Assembly: GCA_020852955.1 (NCBI GenBank)
Contig: JADYZW010000048.1
Span: 1 to 50,636, forward strand
DNA: 50,636 nt
Direction: 5' to 3'
Origin: Deltaproteobacteria bacterium
GTDB taxonomy: Bacteria; Desulfobacterota; Binatia; UTPRO1
The notes below the pieces were generated by a model. The model had not been told where the DNA came from, did not search any database, and saw only the letters and a program-made list of their open reading frames with translations. A program made the position numbers and the translations under genes. Within the stretch, counting starts at the first letter, position 1. Each line of letters opens with the position of its first letter. Of the stretch, positions 14,871-22,745 are shown one piece after another.

Positions 14871-15761
14871 TCAGGCGCGCGCGGCGCGCGCGTACTCCTC
14901 GAGGATGTCGCTCGCCGAGATGACGCCGACGACGCGCTCGCCGTCCACGACGGGTAGCGCCCGCACCCGGCGCTCCAGCATGAGCCGGGCGGCGGTCGCG
15001 GCGTCGACCCCGGCGCCGACGGTCGTCGGATCCGGCGTCATGGCGGCGTTCACCTTCGTGCGGGCCAGCTGCCCGACGTACGGGCCGAGATCGACGGTAC
15101 TCAGGATCCCGACGAGCTTGCCGTCCTCGACCACGGGGAGGTGGCGGACGCGATGCTGCGCCATCTTCGCTCGCGCTTCCTCGAGCATGGCGTCGGGCCC
15201 GATCGTGACCGGCACGGCGCGCATCACCTCGCCGACCTCACCCGGGCCGGCCGCCGGCGCGCGCGCCGGCGCGCGCGCGGCGGCGTGCGCCTCGGCGGCG
15301 AGCGCTCCCAGGTGGGGCTGCCGATGCGCGGGAACGGTGAGCACCGGGCACGGCGCGAGTCGCGCCACCTTCGAAGCGACGCTCCCGAGCAGCAGATGCT
15401 TCAGCCCGCTCCGCCCGTGCGTCCCCATCACGATCACGTCGACGCGGCGCTCGGCCGCGAGCTGCAGGATCCGCAGCGTCGCCGTGTCGACGCGGACGTC
15501 GACCTCGAACGCGGGGACGTCCCCGTCCGGCTCGAGGACCGCGCGGACATGCCGCTGCAGGCGCTCGGTCTCCTCGCGGATCCACGCCCCGTCGACGGGC
15601 GCGATCGGGTACTCGGTCATGGTGTAGATCGGGAGCGGCAGCGCGTGGGTCACCAGCAACCGCCCCTTCGACGCGCGTGCGAGATCGCCGGCGACGCGCA
15701 GCGCCGCGTCGGCCGGCGCTTCGTAGTCGAGCGGCACCAGAATATTCGTGAAGGTCGTCAT
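14871..15761 (-). CDS. Universal stress protein fused to a CBS-pair domain
   Basis: 296 residues. Residues 1-150 form a Usp domain (FTNILVPLDYEAPADAALRV ... MGTHGRSGLKHLLLGSVASK, the ATP-binding loop intact). An Ala/Pro linker leads to two CBS motifs (about 175-290): VGEVMRAVPVTIGPDAMLEE ... HLPVVEDGKLVGILSTVDL and AAMTPDPTTVGAGVDAATAA ... ALPVVDGERVVGVISASDIL. CBS pairs bind adenosine nucleotides, so the fusion may sense energy charge. ATG 15761 is chosen by the Usp N-terminus; the frame extends 36 codons further upstream across the promoter motif. First gene of a two-gene unit. Confidence 0.9.
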   Translation of the reverse strand: MTTFTNILVPLDYEAPADAALRVAGDLARASKGRLLVTHALPLPIYTMTEYPIAPVDGAWIREETERLQRHVRAVLEPDGDVPAFEVDVRVDTATLRILQLAAERRVDVIVMGTHGRSGLKHLLLGSVASKVARLAPCPVLTVPAHRQPHLGALAAEAHAAARAPARAPAAGPGEVGEVMRAVPVTIGPDAMLEEARAKMAQHRVRHLPVVEDGKLVGILSTVDLGPYVGQLARTKVNAAMTPDPTTVGAGVDAATAARLMLERRVRALPVVDGERVVGVISASDILEEYARAARA

Positions 15762-15772
15762 GCCCCCGATCT

Positions 15773-15788
15773 TGCCGCTTTCGTGCCA
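15773..15788 (-). promoter_or_regulatory. Sigma-54 type -24/-12 promoter motif before USP-CBS gene
   Basis: Minus-strand TGGCACGAAAGCGGCA has a perfect -24 block and GCA of the -12 block (10 of 12). ATG 15761 follows 12 bases after the motif. Confidence 0.5.
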
Positions 15789-15797
15789 GGCGGCACG
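15782..15797. repeat. Inverted repeat over the -24 element
   Basis: CGTGCC-AGGC-GGCACG, 6-base arms, overlaps the -24 block of the USP-CBS promoter motif; possible operator or coincidental. Confidence 0.4.
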
Positions 15798-15929
15798 TCC
15801 GTGTTTGCGCCGGGACGGCGCGCCGGGCTCCGAGAGGCGAGAGCGGTCCTGCCCGAATTTCCCGCGCATGGGAAGGGCTGCGGGCGGCGCCGGCGTACGA
15901 TCGCGCGGCGCCGCCCGCCGAGCGCAATC

Positions 15930-16808
15930 CTACGCGCGCGGCGCCTCGCCGGCGCCGAAGGCGTCCGGACGCGCCAGGAGCTCCGCGTACGAGAAGACCG
16001 GGCCGTCGCGGCAGACGTACCGGTCGTTCACGTAGCAGTGCCCGCAGAGCCCGGTCCCACATTTCATGTAGCGCTCGAGCGCGACGTGGATCGCGTCGGG
16101 CGGGAGGCCGGCGGCGCCGAGCGCCGCCGCGGCCTCGCGCAGCATCCCCGGCGGCCCACAGAGCGCGGCGCGCTCGGCGCGAACGGTCGCCACCGCTTCC
16201 GCGACGTGGCCCGTCACCACGCCCGTCCGGCCGCGCCACCCGGGCGCGGCATCTTCGACCGTCTCGAAGAGGGCGACGTCCGGACGCGCGCGCCAGTCGG
16301 CGAGGCTCGCCCGCAGGATGCGGCTCTGCGGCGTCCGCGCGCCGTAGAGGACCGCGACCGGGGTGCCGGCCGGCCGCATCCGCAGCTGCCCGTCGATCGC
16401 GCTCCGCAGCGGGGCCAGCCCGCAGCCGCCCGCGACGTAGATGGTCGGACGATCGGCGCCGTCCACAGGGAAGCCCCGCCCGAACGGACCGCGGACGCCG
16501 GCGGGCCGACCGACCTCGCACGCGAAGAGCGCCCGGGTGAGCGCGCCGACCCGCCGCACGGTGAGCGTGACCGTGCCGGACGCCGCGCCCGCGCGCGGCA
16601 GGTGGGCAAGCGTGAAGGCGGCCTCACCGTAGCCGAGGAGCGAGAGCATCACGAACTGCCCGGGACACGCGGCGTCGAGCGCGGGAACCGGCGGCGCGAG
16701 GCGGAGCACGAACGTGCGGGTGTCCTCGGCCTCGTCGTGGATCGACGCGATGCGGGCGGCGTGCGGCAGGGTCGCCGCGAACTCGGCGCACGCCGCGACC
16801 GGGTTCAT
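15930..16808 (-). CDS. FAD/NAD(P)-binding oxidoreductase subunit with [2Fe-2S] site (AsrB/HydG type)
   Basis: 292 residues with the order of ferredoxin-NADP reductase-like subunits: FAD-binding barrel (about 20-100, with GQFVMLSLLGYGEAAF), NAD(P)-binding domain starting YVAGGCGLAPLRSAI, and a C-terminal cysteine cluster in YMKCGTGLCGHCYVNDRYVC that binds [2Fe-2S]. It matches the gamma subunit of sulfhydrogenases and AsrB of anaerobic sulfite reductase, which pass electrons between NAD(P)H and Fe-S partners. Its start overlaps the upstream gene by ATGA. As the last gene of the USP-Fdh operon it would link formate oxidation to NAD(P)+ in the cytoplasm; direction of flow cannot be told from sequence. 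Confidence 0.88.
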   Translation of the reverse strand: MNPVAACAEFAATLPHAARIASIHDEAEDTRTFVLRLAPPVPALDAACPGQFVMLSLLGYGEAAFTLAHLPRAGAASGTVTLTVRRVGALTRALFACEVGRPAGVRGPFGRGFPVDGADRPTIYVAGGCGLAPLRSAIDGQLRMRPAGTPVAVLYGARTPQSRILRASLADWRARPDVALFETVEDAAPGWRGRTGVVTGHVAEAVATVRAERAALCGPPGMLREAAAALGAAGLPPDAIHVALERYMKCGTGLCGHCYVNDRYVCRDGPVFSYAELLARPDAFGAGEAPRA

Positions 16809-17836
16809 CGCTCGCCTCCGAGCGCGGCGAGGACGCCGAGCGCGCCGATCGTGCCCGGACACGCGACGTCGCAGCGGCCGCAGCCGACGCAGCCGAGCCG
16901 GCCCGTGGGACCCGCGAAGTCGCGCGAGAGCTTGTGGTACCAGAAGCGCCGCACGCGGTCGCCCGGATGCGGCGCGGGATGATGCCCCGAAGCCTCGCGC
17001 TGGAAGCCTTCGAGGAGGCAGCTGTCCCAGACACGCGCGCGCGTCCCGCCCGCGCCGACGGGCTGGTCGACGACCGTGAAGCAGGTACACGTCGGGCAGA
17101 GGCTCGTGCAGCCGGTACACGCGAGGCAGCGCGGTCCGAGCGCCTGCCATTCCTCGTCCGCAATGGCCCGTCCCGCCGGCGCGGCGTTCATGCGCGCGAG
17201 CCCGCGCGTCACGTACGACCGCACCGGAAAGCTCGCCGCCGCCCGGGCCGCCAGCTCGGCGAGCAGAAGCGCGGTGGCGTGATCGACGGGCGCGGTCGCG
17301 ACGCCGGCGCCGTGGAGCGCCGCGACGCCGGCCGCGGTCCCCCACGCCACGACGACCCGTCCGTCCGGCAGGGCCGTCAGGTTCAGGTCGAAAGGAGCGC
17401 GCGCGAACGGGCCCGCGTCCACCTCCAGGCAGAAGCCGCCGGCGCAGGCCTGCGGGCAATCGAGGCCGACGAGGAAGGCCGCCGCGCGCCGGGCCCGGTA
17501 CCACGGATCGGCGCCGAAGTGCGCGTCGAGGTGCGCGATCGCCGCGAGGTCGCAGGCGCGGAGCCCGACCAGGGCGATCCGCTCCGGATGGGGGACCACG
17601 GGGCGCATGGTGCCGCGGTCGTCCCAGGCGAGCACGGCCTCGCGCAGCGGCACCAGCCAGCCCTTCACCCCCGCGAGCGGCGCCGGCGTCGACCACGCGA
17701 ACGCCCCCTCCCCGCCGGTCGCCACCCAGGCGGGCGCGCCGTCCACCGGACGCGGCTCGATCACGCGCCGGTCGAGGGCGAGCACGCGACGGATCCGGTC
17801 CACGGGGGCCCGCGACTCGAGCACGCACGCCTCCAT
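16805..17836 (-). CDS. 4Fe-4S dicluster electron-transfer subunit (AsrA/hydrogenase beta type)
   Basis: 343 residues. Two C-terminal 4Fe-4S motifs are clear: CLACTGCTSLCPTC (about 235-250) and CVGCGRCDVACP near the end. The N-terminal part has VGLRACDLAAIAHLD and DCPQACAGGFCLEV, features of the hydrogenase-beta / anaerobic sulfite reductase A family. The protein would relay electrons between the molybdopterin subunit upstream and the flavin subunit downstream. The start shares a base with the formate dehydrogenase stop (TGATG) and the stop overlaps the next start (ATGA), a tight translational chain that suggests fixed stoichiometry. Confidence 0.87.
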   Translation of the reverse strand: MEACVLESRAPVDRIRRVLALDRRVIEPRPVDGAPAWVATGGEGAFAWSTPAPLAGVKGWLVPLREAVLAWDDRGTMRPVVPHPERIALVGLRACDLAAIAHLDAHFGADPWYRARRAAAFLVGLDCPQACAGGFCLEVDAGPFARAPFDLNLTALPDGRVVVAWGTAAGVAALHGAGVATAPVDHATALLLAELAARAAASFPVRSYVTRGLARMNAAPAGRAIADEEWQALGPRCLACTGCTSLCPTCTCFTVVDQPVGAGGTRARVWDSCLLEGFQREASGHHPAPHPGDRVRRFWYHKLSRDFAGPTGRLGCVGCGRCDVACPGTIGALGVLAALGGER

Positions 17837-19860
17837 CAGCAGGCTTCCACCGCGACCGCGCACACCTTGAGCTCCGGCATGCGCGCGATCGGATCGAGGG
17901 CGTCGTTGGTGACCAGGTTCGGCGACGCCTCGGCGAAGTGGTACGGCATCGCGACCACCCCCGGCGGAACGTCGTCCGACACGACGGCGCGCGTCGTCAC
18001 CTCGCCGCGCCGCGAGCGCACGCGGACGGGCGCGCCGGTCGTGATGCGGCGGCGCGCGGCATCGCTCGCGTGGATCCACACGAGGCCGCGCGGATTCTCG
18101 CGCTCGAGGAGCGGCGCGCGCCTCGTCATCGACCCCGACCCGTACTGGTGATGCAGCCGGAAGGTCGTGAGCTGGAGCGGATATTCGGCATCGGGAAGCT
18201 CCGCGGGCGGCGTCTGGTCGACCGGGATCAGACGGCCGCGCCCCCGCACGCAGCCCGCCTCGTGCAAGCGCGGCGTACCGGGATGCGTCGCCGTCGGACA
18301 CGGCCAACAGAGTCCGCCGCTCGCCTCGAGCCGGGCGTGGCTCATGCCGCCGTAGATCGGCGTCAGCGCCGCCATCTCGGCGAAGACGCCGGCCGGGTCG
18401 CGCAAGCCCATCGGCCGACCGCACCGCATCGCGAGCGCCTCCAGCATCTCCCAGTCGCTCCACGCCTCTCCCGGCGGCGCGACGGCGCGGCGCACCCGCT
18501 GCACGCGCCGCTCGGTCGACGTGAACGTGCCGTCCTTCTCGGCGAAGCTCGCCGCCGGGAAAACGACGTCGGCGATCTTGGCGGTCTCGGTGAGAAAGAG
18601 CTCGGCGACGATCAGGCAGTCGAGCCGTCCGAGAGCGCGCGCGACGAAGCGTCCGCCGGGATCGGTGACGACGGGGTCCTCGCCGATCACGAGGAGCGTC
18701 TTCAGGCGTCCGTCGTACGCGGCGTGCTGCATGGCGAGCGAGGTGAGCCCCGGAGCCGAGGGCAGCGCGACACCCCACGCGCTCTCGAAGCGACGCCGCA
18801 CCGCCGGGTCGTCGACCGGCTGATATCCCGGGTAGACGTCCGGGAGCGCCCCCATGTCGCAAGCGCCCTGCACGTTGTTCTGGCCGCGCAGCGGGTTCAC
18901 CCCCCCGCCGACCACGCCGACGTTCCCCGTCACGAGCGCCAGGTTCGAGAGCGCGATCACGGTCTCGGTGCCCGAGACGTGCTGGGTGACGCCGAGCCCG
19001 TACGCGAGCCACCCGCGCCGGCTGGCGGCGTAGAGCCGCGCCGCATCGACGATGGTCGCGGCCGGAACGCCGGTCACGCGCGCCGCCTCGTCCGGCGTCC
19101 ACCGCGCCAGCGAGGAGCGGAGCGCGTCCACGTTCTCGCAGCGGGCGTCGAGATACGCGCCATCCTCCCACCCATGCGCGAAGATCGCGTGCAGCATCCC
19201 GTTCACGAAGGCGATGTCGGTGCCGAGCCTGATCTGCGCGTGCACGTCGGCCGCGCGCGCGAGCCGCGTGCGCCGCGGGTCGACGACGAGCAGCGGCACG
19301 CCGCGCTCGTGCGCGGCCAGGATGCGGGCGCCCAGGATGGCGTGGTTCTCGGTGACATCGGCGCCGACGACGAGCAAGCAGTCGGTCTCGTCCACGTCGG
19401 CGATCGGATTCGTCATCGCTCCCGATCCGAGCGTCCGACGGAGCCCCGCGACCGACGGCGCGTGACAGACGCGCGCGCAGTGGTCCACGTTGTTCGTCCC
19501 GAGCACGGCGCGCGCGAACTTCATCGCCGCGAAGGCGTCCTCGTTGGTCGCCCGCGCGCTCGCGACCACCCCGACCGCGTCCGACCCGCCCTCGCGGCGC
19601 GCCGTGGCGAGGGCGGCGGCGGCGGTGGCGAGCGCCACGTCCCACGGGACCGGCTCGAGGCGCCCGTTCCGCCGCAGCAGCGGCCGCGTCAGGCGCTCCG
19701 GGCTCGCGAGGAACTGCGCCGCGTTCCAGCCCTTGGCGCAGAGCTGGCCGCGCGACACCGGGTGCGCCCGCTCCGGCGCCACCCCGGCGACCCGCCCTCC
19801 GGCGACGTCGAGGACGAGCCCGCAGCCGACCGCGCAGAAGGGACAGGTCGTCGTGGTCAC
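17836..19860 (-). CDS. Molybdopterin-dependent formate dehydrogenase, catalytic subunit (Cys form)
   Basis: 674 residues from GTG 19860. Order: N-terminal [4Fe-4S] motif CPFCAVGCGL ... LCAKGWN, then molybdopterin domains. The active-site stretch CARVCHAPSVAGL aligns with the E. coli FdhF segment where the metal ligand is selenocysteine; here it is Cys followed by the conserved His. ENHAILGARI, RGQNNVQGACDMG and the C-terminal dinucleotide-binding part ending LVTNDALDP support formate dehydrogenase over nitrate reductase. GTG 19860 follows AGGGGGG closely and puts the Fe-S motif near the N-terminus; ATG 19890 is an alternative without a clear ribosome site. No Tat signal, so cytoplasmic. Operon: USP, this gene, Fe-S subunit, flavin subunit. 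Confidence 0.9.
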   Translation of the reverse strand: MTTTTCPFCAVGCGLVLDVAGGRVAGVAPERAHPVSRGQLCAKGWNAAQFLASPERLTRPLLRRNGRLEPVPWDVALATAAAALATARREGGSDAVGVVASARATNEDAFAAMKFARAVLGTNNVDHCARVCHAPSVAGLRRTLGSGAMTNPIADVDETDCLLVVGADVTENHAILGARILAAHERGVPLLVVDPRRTRLARAADVHAQIRLGTDIAFVNGMLHAIFAHGWEDGAYLDARCENVDALRSSLARWTPDEAARVTGVPAATIVDAARLYAASRRGWLAYGLGVTQHVSGTETVIALSNLALVTGNVGVVGGGVNPLRGQNNVQGACDMGALPDVYPGYQPVDDPAVRRRFESAWGVALPSAPGLTSLAMQHAAYDGRLKTLLVIGEDPVVTDPGGRFVARALGRLDCLIVAELFLTETAKIADVVFPAASFAEKDGTFTSTERRVQRVRRAVAPPGEAWSDWEMLEALAMRCGRPMGLRDPAGVFAEMAALTPIYGGMSHARLEASGGLCWPCPTATHPGTPRLHEAGCVRGRGRLIPVDQTPPAELPDAEYPLQLTTFRLHHQYGSGSMTRRAPLLERENPRGLVWIHASDAARRRITTGAPVRVRSRRGEVTTRAVVSDDVPPGVVAMPYHFAEASPNLVTNDALDPIARMPELKVCAVAVEAC

Positions 19861-19938
19861 GGCGCCCCCCCTCCGAGCGACGCGAGGCATCCGGACGTGC
19901 GGGCGTCGCGCTCGGACAGGTCGCCGACGACATCCCGT

Positions 19939-20427
19939 TCAGCGACGTCGCCCACGCCTTCCGTCCTTGCGGCGCGCGCGGCCCACCGGCGCGCGCACCG
20001 TCAGGACCGGCGTCGGCGCGTGGCGGACGACCTTCTCGGCGACGCTGCCGATCAGGAGATGCGCGAGCCCGGTCCGGCCGAGGGTGCTCATCACGACCAC
20101 GTCGGCGCGCGCGGCGGCGGCGAGGATCGCGGGCACGGCCTCCCCCATCACGGCGCGGCAGGTGACGCGCTTCGCGCCCGCGCCGAGCGCCTTGCGCGCC
20201 ACCTCGGCGAGCCGCGCCTCGCGCTCGCGCGCGATCTCGGCCGGCGGCGTCCAGGCGATCTCGTCCTGCGTCGGATAGCCGGGCCCGGTGTAGAACGGCG
20301 TGAGGACGTGCAGGAGCGTGATGCGGCCATCGTGGCGGTCGGCGAGCGTCGACGCCACGCGGAGCGCGTGGGTGGCGTTCGCCGAGAGATCGTGCGGCAC
20401 GAGGATGCGCCGGAATCGGGTGGTCAT
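19939..20427 (-). CDS. Universal stress protein (UspA family), first gene of formate dehydrogenase operon
   Basis: 162 residues. RRILVPHDLSANATHALRVA and the nucleotide loop MSTLGRTGLAHLLIGSVAEK are typical. ATG 20427 is fixed by the Usp N-terminus and lies 13 bases after a sigma-54-like motif at 20440-20455; the frame upstream of it is not Usp-like. The gene is 78 bases ahead of the formate dehydrogenase start, in the same direction. It is one of three Usp genes in 6 kb. A Usp leading a formate dehydrogenase operon suggests the operon answers energy limitation or anoxia (inference). The C-terminal 12 residues are strongly basic. Confidence 0.9.
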   Translation of the reverse strand: MTTRFRRILVPHDLSANATHALRVASTLADRHDGRITLLHVLTPFYTGPGYPTQDEIAWTPPAEIAREREARLAEVARKALGAGAKRVTCRAVMGEAVPAILAAAARADVVVMSTLGRTGLAHLLIGSVAEKVVRHAPTPVLTVRAPVGRARRKDGRRGRRR

Positions 20428-20439
20428 GTCCTCGCGCCT

Positions 20440-20455
20440 TCCAAGATTCCTGCCA
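20440..20455 (-). promoter_or_regulatory. Sigma-54 type -24/-12 promoter motif before USP-formate dehydrogenase operon
   Basis: Minus-strand TGGCAGGAATCTTGGA matches 10 of 12 conserved positions; the -12 pair is GG instead of GC. Confidence 0.5.
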
Positions 20456-20521
20456 GGTCGCGTGGAACGCCAATCGCGCACCGCCACGAGCGTCGGGCCG
20501 CGCCGCGTTTGCCGCTGCCGG

Positions 20522-20541
20522 GAATGCAAGACCGCGCATTC
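20522..20541. repeat. Inverted repeat between two divergent sigma-54 motifs
   Basis: GAATGC (20522-20527) and GCATTC (20536-20541) flank 8 bases. It lies about 55 bases before the rightward -24 element and about 65 bases before the leftward one, a suitable place for an activator (enhancer-binding protein) shared by both promoters. Confidence 0.4.
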
Positions 20542-20594
20542 GCAGCCCTAGGAACGCGCGCCCGCGAGTCCGTGCCGTTACGGGCGCGCACGCC

Positions 20595-20610
20595 TGGTCC
20601 GCGCCTTGCA
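20595..20610 (+). promoter_or_regulatory. Sigma-54 type -24/-12 promoter motif before 121-aa protein
   Basis: TGGTCCGCGCCTTGCA matches 10 of 12 conserved positions with correct GG-N10-GC spacing. Start would be near 20622, leaving a 31-base leader containing the GAAGGAGG ahead of ATG 20653. Confidence 0.6.
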
Positions 20611-20652
20611 CCTGGAGCCTCGCACCCCGAGACCGAAGGAGGCGACAACGCC

Positions 20653-21018
20653 ATGGCCGAGCAGACGCGATCGAGGCACTTCACCAGCCCGCTGGAGACC
20701 GCCATCGTCCTGCCCGAGCAATGGTTCACGCGCCGGCGGGCGTTGCCCGAGCCCGAGCGCCGCCTCCGCCTCGCGCTCCTCGACGACGCGCTTCGCTACC
20801 ACCGCGACTACGCGGGTGCGACCGAGCGCCGGGCGCGCGTCCTCTACGAGGACGCCGCCGAGTGGATCGCGAGCCGCGATCGCAGCGAGCCCTTCGCGTT
20901 CGAGAACGTCTGCGACGCGCTCGGCCTCGACGCGTCGGCGATCCGGCGGGCCCTCCGCCGCGACCCGGCGTCGCGGCCGCGCGTCGCGCCGCGGCCTCCG
21001 CACCGGCGCGCGGCCTGA
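20653..21018 (+). CDS. Small conserved protein with HTH-like C-terminus
   Basis: 121 residues. The middle (EPERRLRLALLDDALRYHRD ... RARVLYEDAAEWIASRDRS) is helical, and the segment FENVCDALGLDASAIRRALRRD looks like a short helix-turn-helix. I recall similar unnamed small proteins as common in delta-proteobacteria and related phyla, usually without known function. It has a strong ribosome site (AGGAGG, spacing about 9 to ATG) and a well-placed sigma-54 motif. The C-terminal 18 residues are Pro/Arg-rich. DNA binding is possible but unproven; it could act as a small regulator in the putative sigma-54 regulon. Confidence 0.7.
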   Translation: MAEQTRSRHFTSPLETAIVLPEQWFTRRRALPEPERRLRLALLDDALRYHRDYAGATERRARVLYEDAAEWIASRDRSEPFAFENVCDALGLDASAIRRALRRDPASRPRVAPRPPHRRAA

Positions 21019-21063
21019 GACGTTGCCGGCGCGTGGAACGGCGCGGCGGCGCGCGTGCGGGGG

Positions 21064-22671
21064 TCAGTCCGCGCCGTCCGCCCGCCACGCGAAGAGCGCG
21101 CCGAGCGCGGCGGCGCGCACCGCGGCCGCCTCCCCTTCGGTCCCGATCGTGACGCGCGGCTCCCCGGGACCCCACGGCTCCGCCTCCGCCGCCTGGGCGC
21201 GGTAGGTATCGAAGCGCGCGTCGGAGACGTCGCCAGCCGGGCGCGCCGCCAGCCGGGCGCGCACCGTCTCGGGCTCGGCGGTCGTCTCGACGAAGAGCAC
21301 CCGCCGGCCGTGCCGCGCAGCCACCGCCGCGACCGCGTCGCGCTCGGCGCGGCGGAGGAAGGTCGCGTCCGCGATCACCGTCCGGTCGGCCGCGAGCGCG
21401 GCGTCGACTTCGCGGCAGAGCGCCGCGTAGATCGCGGCCCGGGCCGGCGCGCCGTAGCGATCGGGCGGCGCGGCGGCGCCCGGGCGGTCCGCGCGCTTGC
21501 GGATCACGTCGGAGCGCAGCACCTCGGCCTCGATGCTCTCGGCCAGCCCGGCGGCGATCGTCGACTTCCCCGTGCCGCTCCGTCCACAACAGACGATCAC
21601 GGCCGGCGCGTACGCGCGCCAGGCGGAGCGGAGCGCGAGCGCGACGTAGGCGGCGGCGCGCGCGCGCGCGCCTTGCCGCTCGGCGGCGTCCATCTCGGGC
21701 TCGGCCTCGGTGAGCGCGGCGACCATTGCGCGCACGGCGGCCCGGTACGCGGCGTAGTACGGCACGAGCCGCGGGATCGCGGGATCGTCCGCCGCCTCGG
21801 CGTACGCCGCCGCGAAGGCGTCGGCGAGGTCGCGCCGGCCGCGGGCCTCGAGGTCCATCGTGAGGAATGCGATCTCCGAAGCGACGTCGTTGCAGCGGAA
21901 CGGCGCCGAGAACTCGATGCAGTCGAAGACGTAGATGCCTTCCGGCAGGCCGCATCCGCTACCCGCGGGGACGAAGCACACGTGCTCGGCGTGCAGATCG
22001 CCGTGCCCCTCCCGGATGCGCCCCTCCGCCTGGCGCGCCCGCAGGAGCGGCGCGCGCGTCCGGACGAACCACTCGGCGGTCGCGAGAAGGGCCGCGTGCT
22101 CCTCCGCGAAGAGCACCCGGCCGACGAACGGCCGGAGCGTGGCGAGGGTGTCGGCGAAGCGCCGCCGCACCGCTTCCGGCGACCCCTCGGCGGCGACCGA
22201 CGGTCCGCGCGGCGCCTCGCGATGAAACGCCGCGATCCGCCGCGCCAGCGCCGTCATCATGGACGCATCGACGGCCCCCGCGGCGAGGAGCGCCGGCAGC
22301 AGACGCTCGGCGGGAAGGCGGCGCATGTGGAGCACCGGCTCGACGGGTGCACCCGCGCCGCCGAGCGCGAGCGAGCCGTCGGCGCGCCGCACGACCTCGA
22401 CGACGTCGAGATAGACCGGCGCGGCGAGGCGCCGATTCAGCCGCAGCTCCTCGGCGCAGAAGAACCGCCGGCGCGCCCGCGTCCCGAAGTCGAGGAACGA
22501 GAAGCGCACCGCCTTCTTGAGCTTGTAGACGTCGTCGCCGGCGAGGAACACGTGCGAGATGTGCGTCTGCACGTGCTCGACCCGCACGGGGCGCGCCGCG
22601 TGGAAGGCCGGGGTCGCGAGCGCGGCCAGCACCGCCTCCGGCACCTCCTCGATCGCGTCCCCGGCGCTCAT
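21064..22671 (-). CDS. Aminoglycoside-phosphotransferase-like kinase fused to AAA P-loop kinase
   Basis: 535 residues. The N-terminal 330 residues have a protein-kinase-like fold of the APH type: HVFLAGDDVYKLKKAVRFSF near the start (nucleotide-binding Lys), the catalytic loop GHGDLHAEHVCF and the metal-binding IYVFDCIEFS. The C-terminal 180 residues form a P-loop kinase with Walker A CCGRSGTGKSTIA, resembling zeta-toxin/gluconate-kinase-like ATPases. Stand-alone proteins of this fused type are known in many proteobacteria without a fixed substrate. ATG 22671 is 75 bases after the triheme cytochrome gene in the same direction, so they may be cotranscribed from the 23632-23647 motif. Confidence 0.82.
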   Translation of the reverse strand: MSAGDAIEEVPEAVLAALATPAFHAARPVRVEHVQTHISHVFLAGDDVYKLKKAVRFSFLDFGTRARRRFFCAEELRLNRRLAAPVYLDVVEVVRRADGSLALGGAGAPVEPVLHMRRLPAERLLPALLAAGAVDASMMTALARRIAAFHREAPRGPSVAAEGSPEAVRRRFADTLATLRPFVGRVLFAEEHAALLATAEWFVRTRAPLLRARQAEGRIREGHGDLHAEHVCFVPAGSGCGLPEGIYVFDCIEFSAPFRCNDVASEIAFLTMDLEARGRRDLADAFAAAYAEAADDPAIPRLVPYYAAYRAAVRAMVAALTEAEPEMDAAERQGARARAAAYVALALRSAWRAYAPAVIVCCGRSGTGKSTIAAGLAESIEAEVLRSDVIRKRADRPGAAAPPDRYGAPARAAIYAALCREVDAALAADRTVIADATFLRRAERDAVAAVAARHGRRVLFVETTAEPETVRARLAARPAGDVSDARFDTYRAQAAEAEPWGPGEPRVTIGTEGEAAAVRAAALGALFAWRADGAD

Positions 22672-22745
22672 ACGGGTCGGGCGGGCGCGGGCACGGCCGC
22701 GTCCGCGATCAGCGCTTCCTCGTCGATCGACACCTCGACGACGTC

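Noticed and set aside
17836..19860. Selenocysteine in the formate dehydrogenase
   Set aside because: The active-site codon is an ordinary Cys codon, not TGA, so no SECIS is needed.
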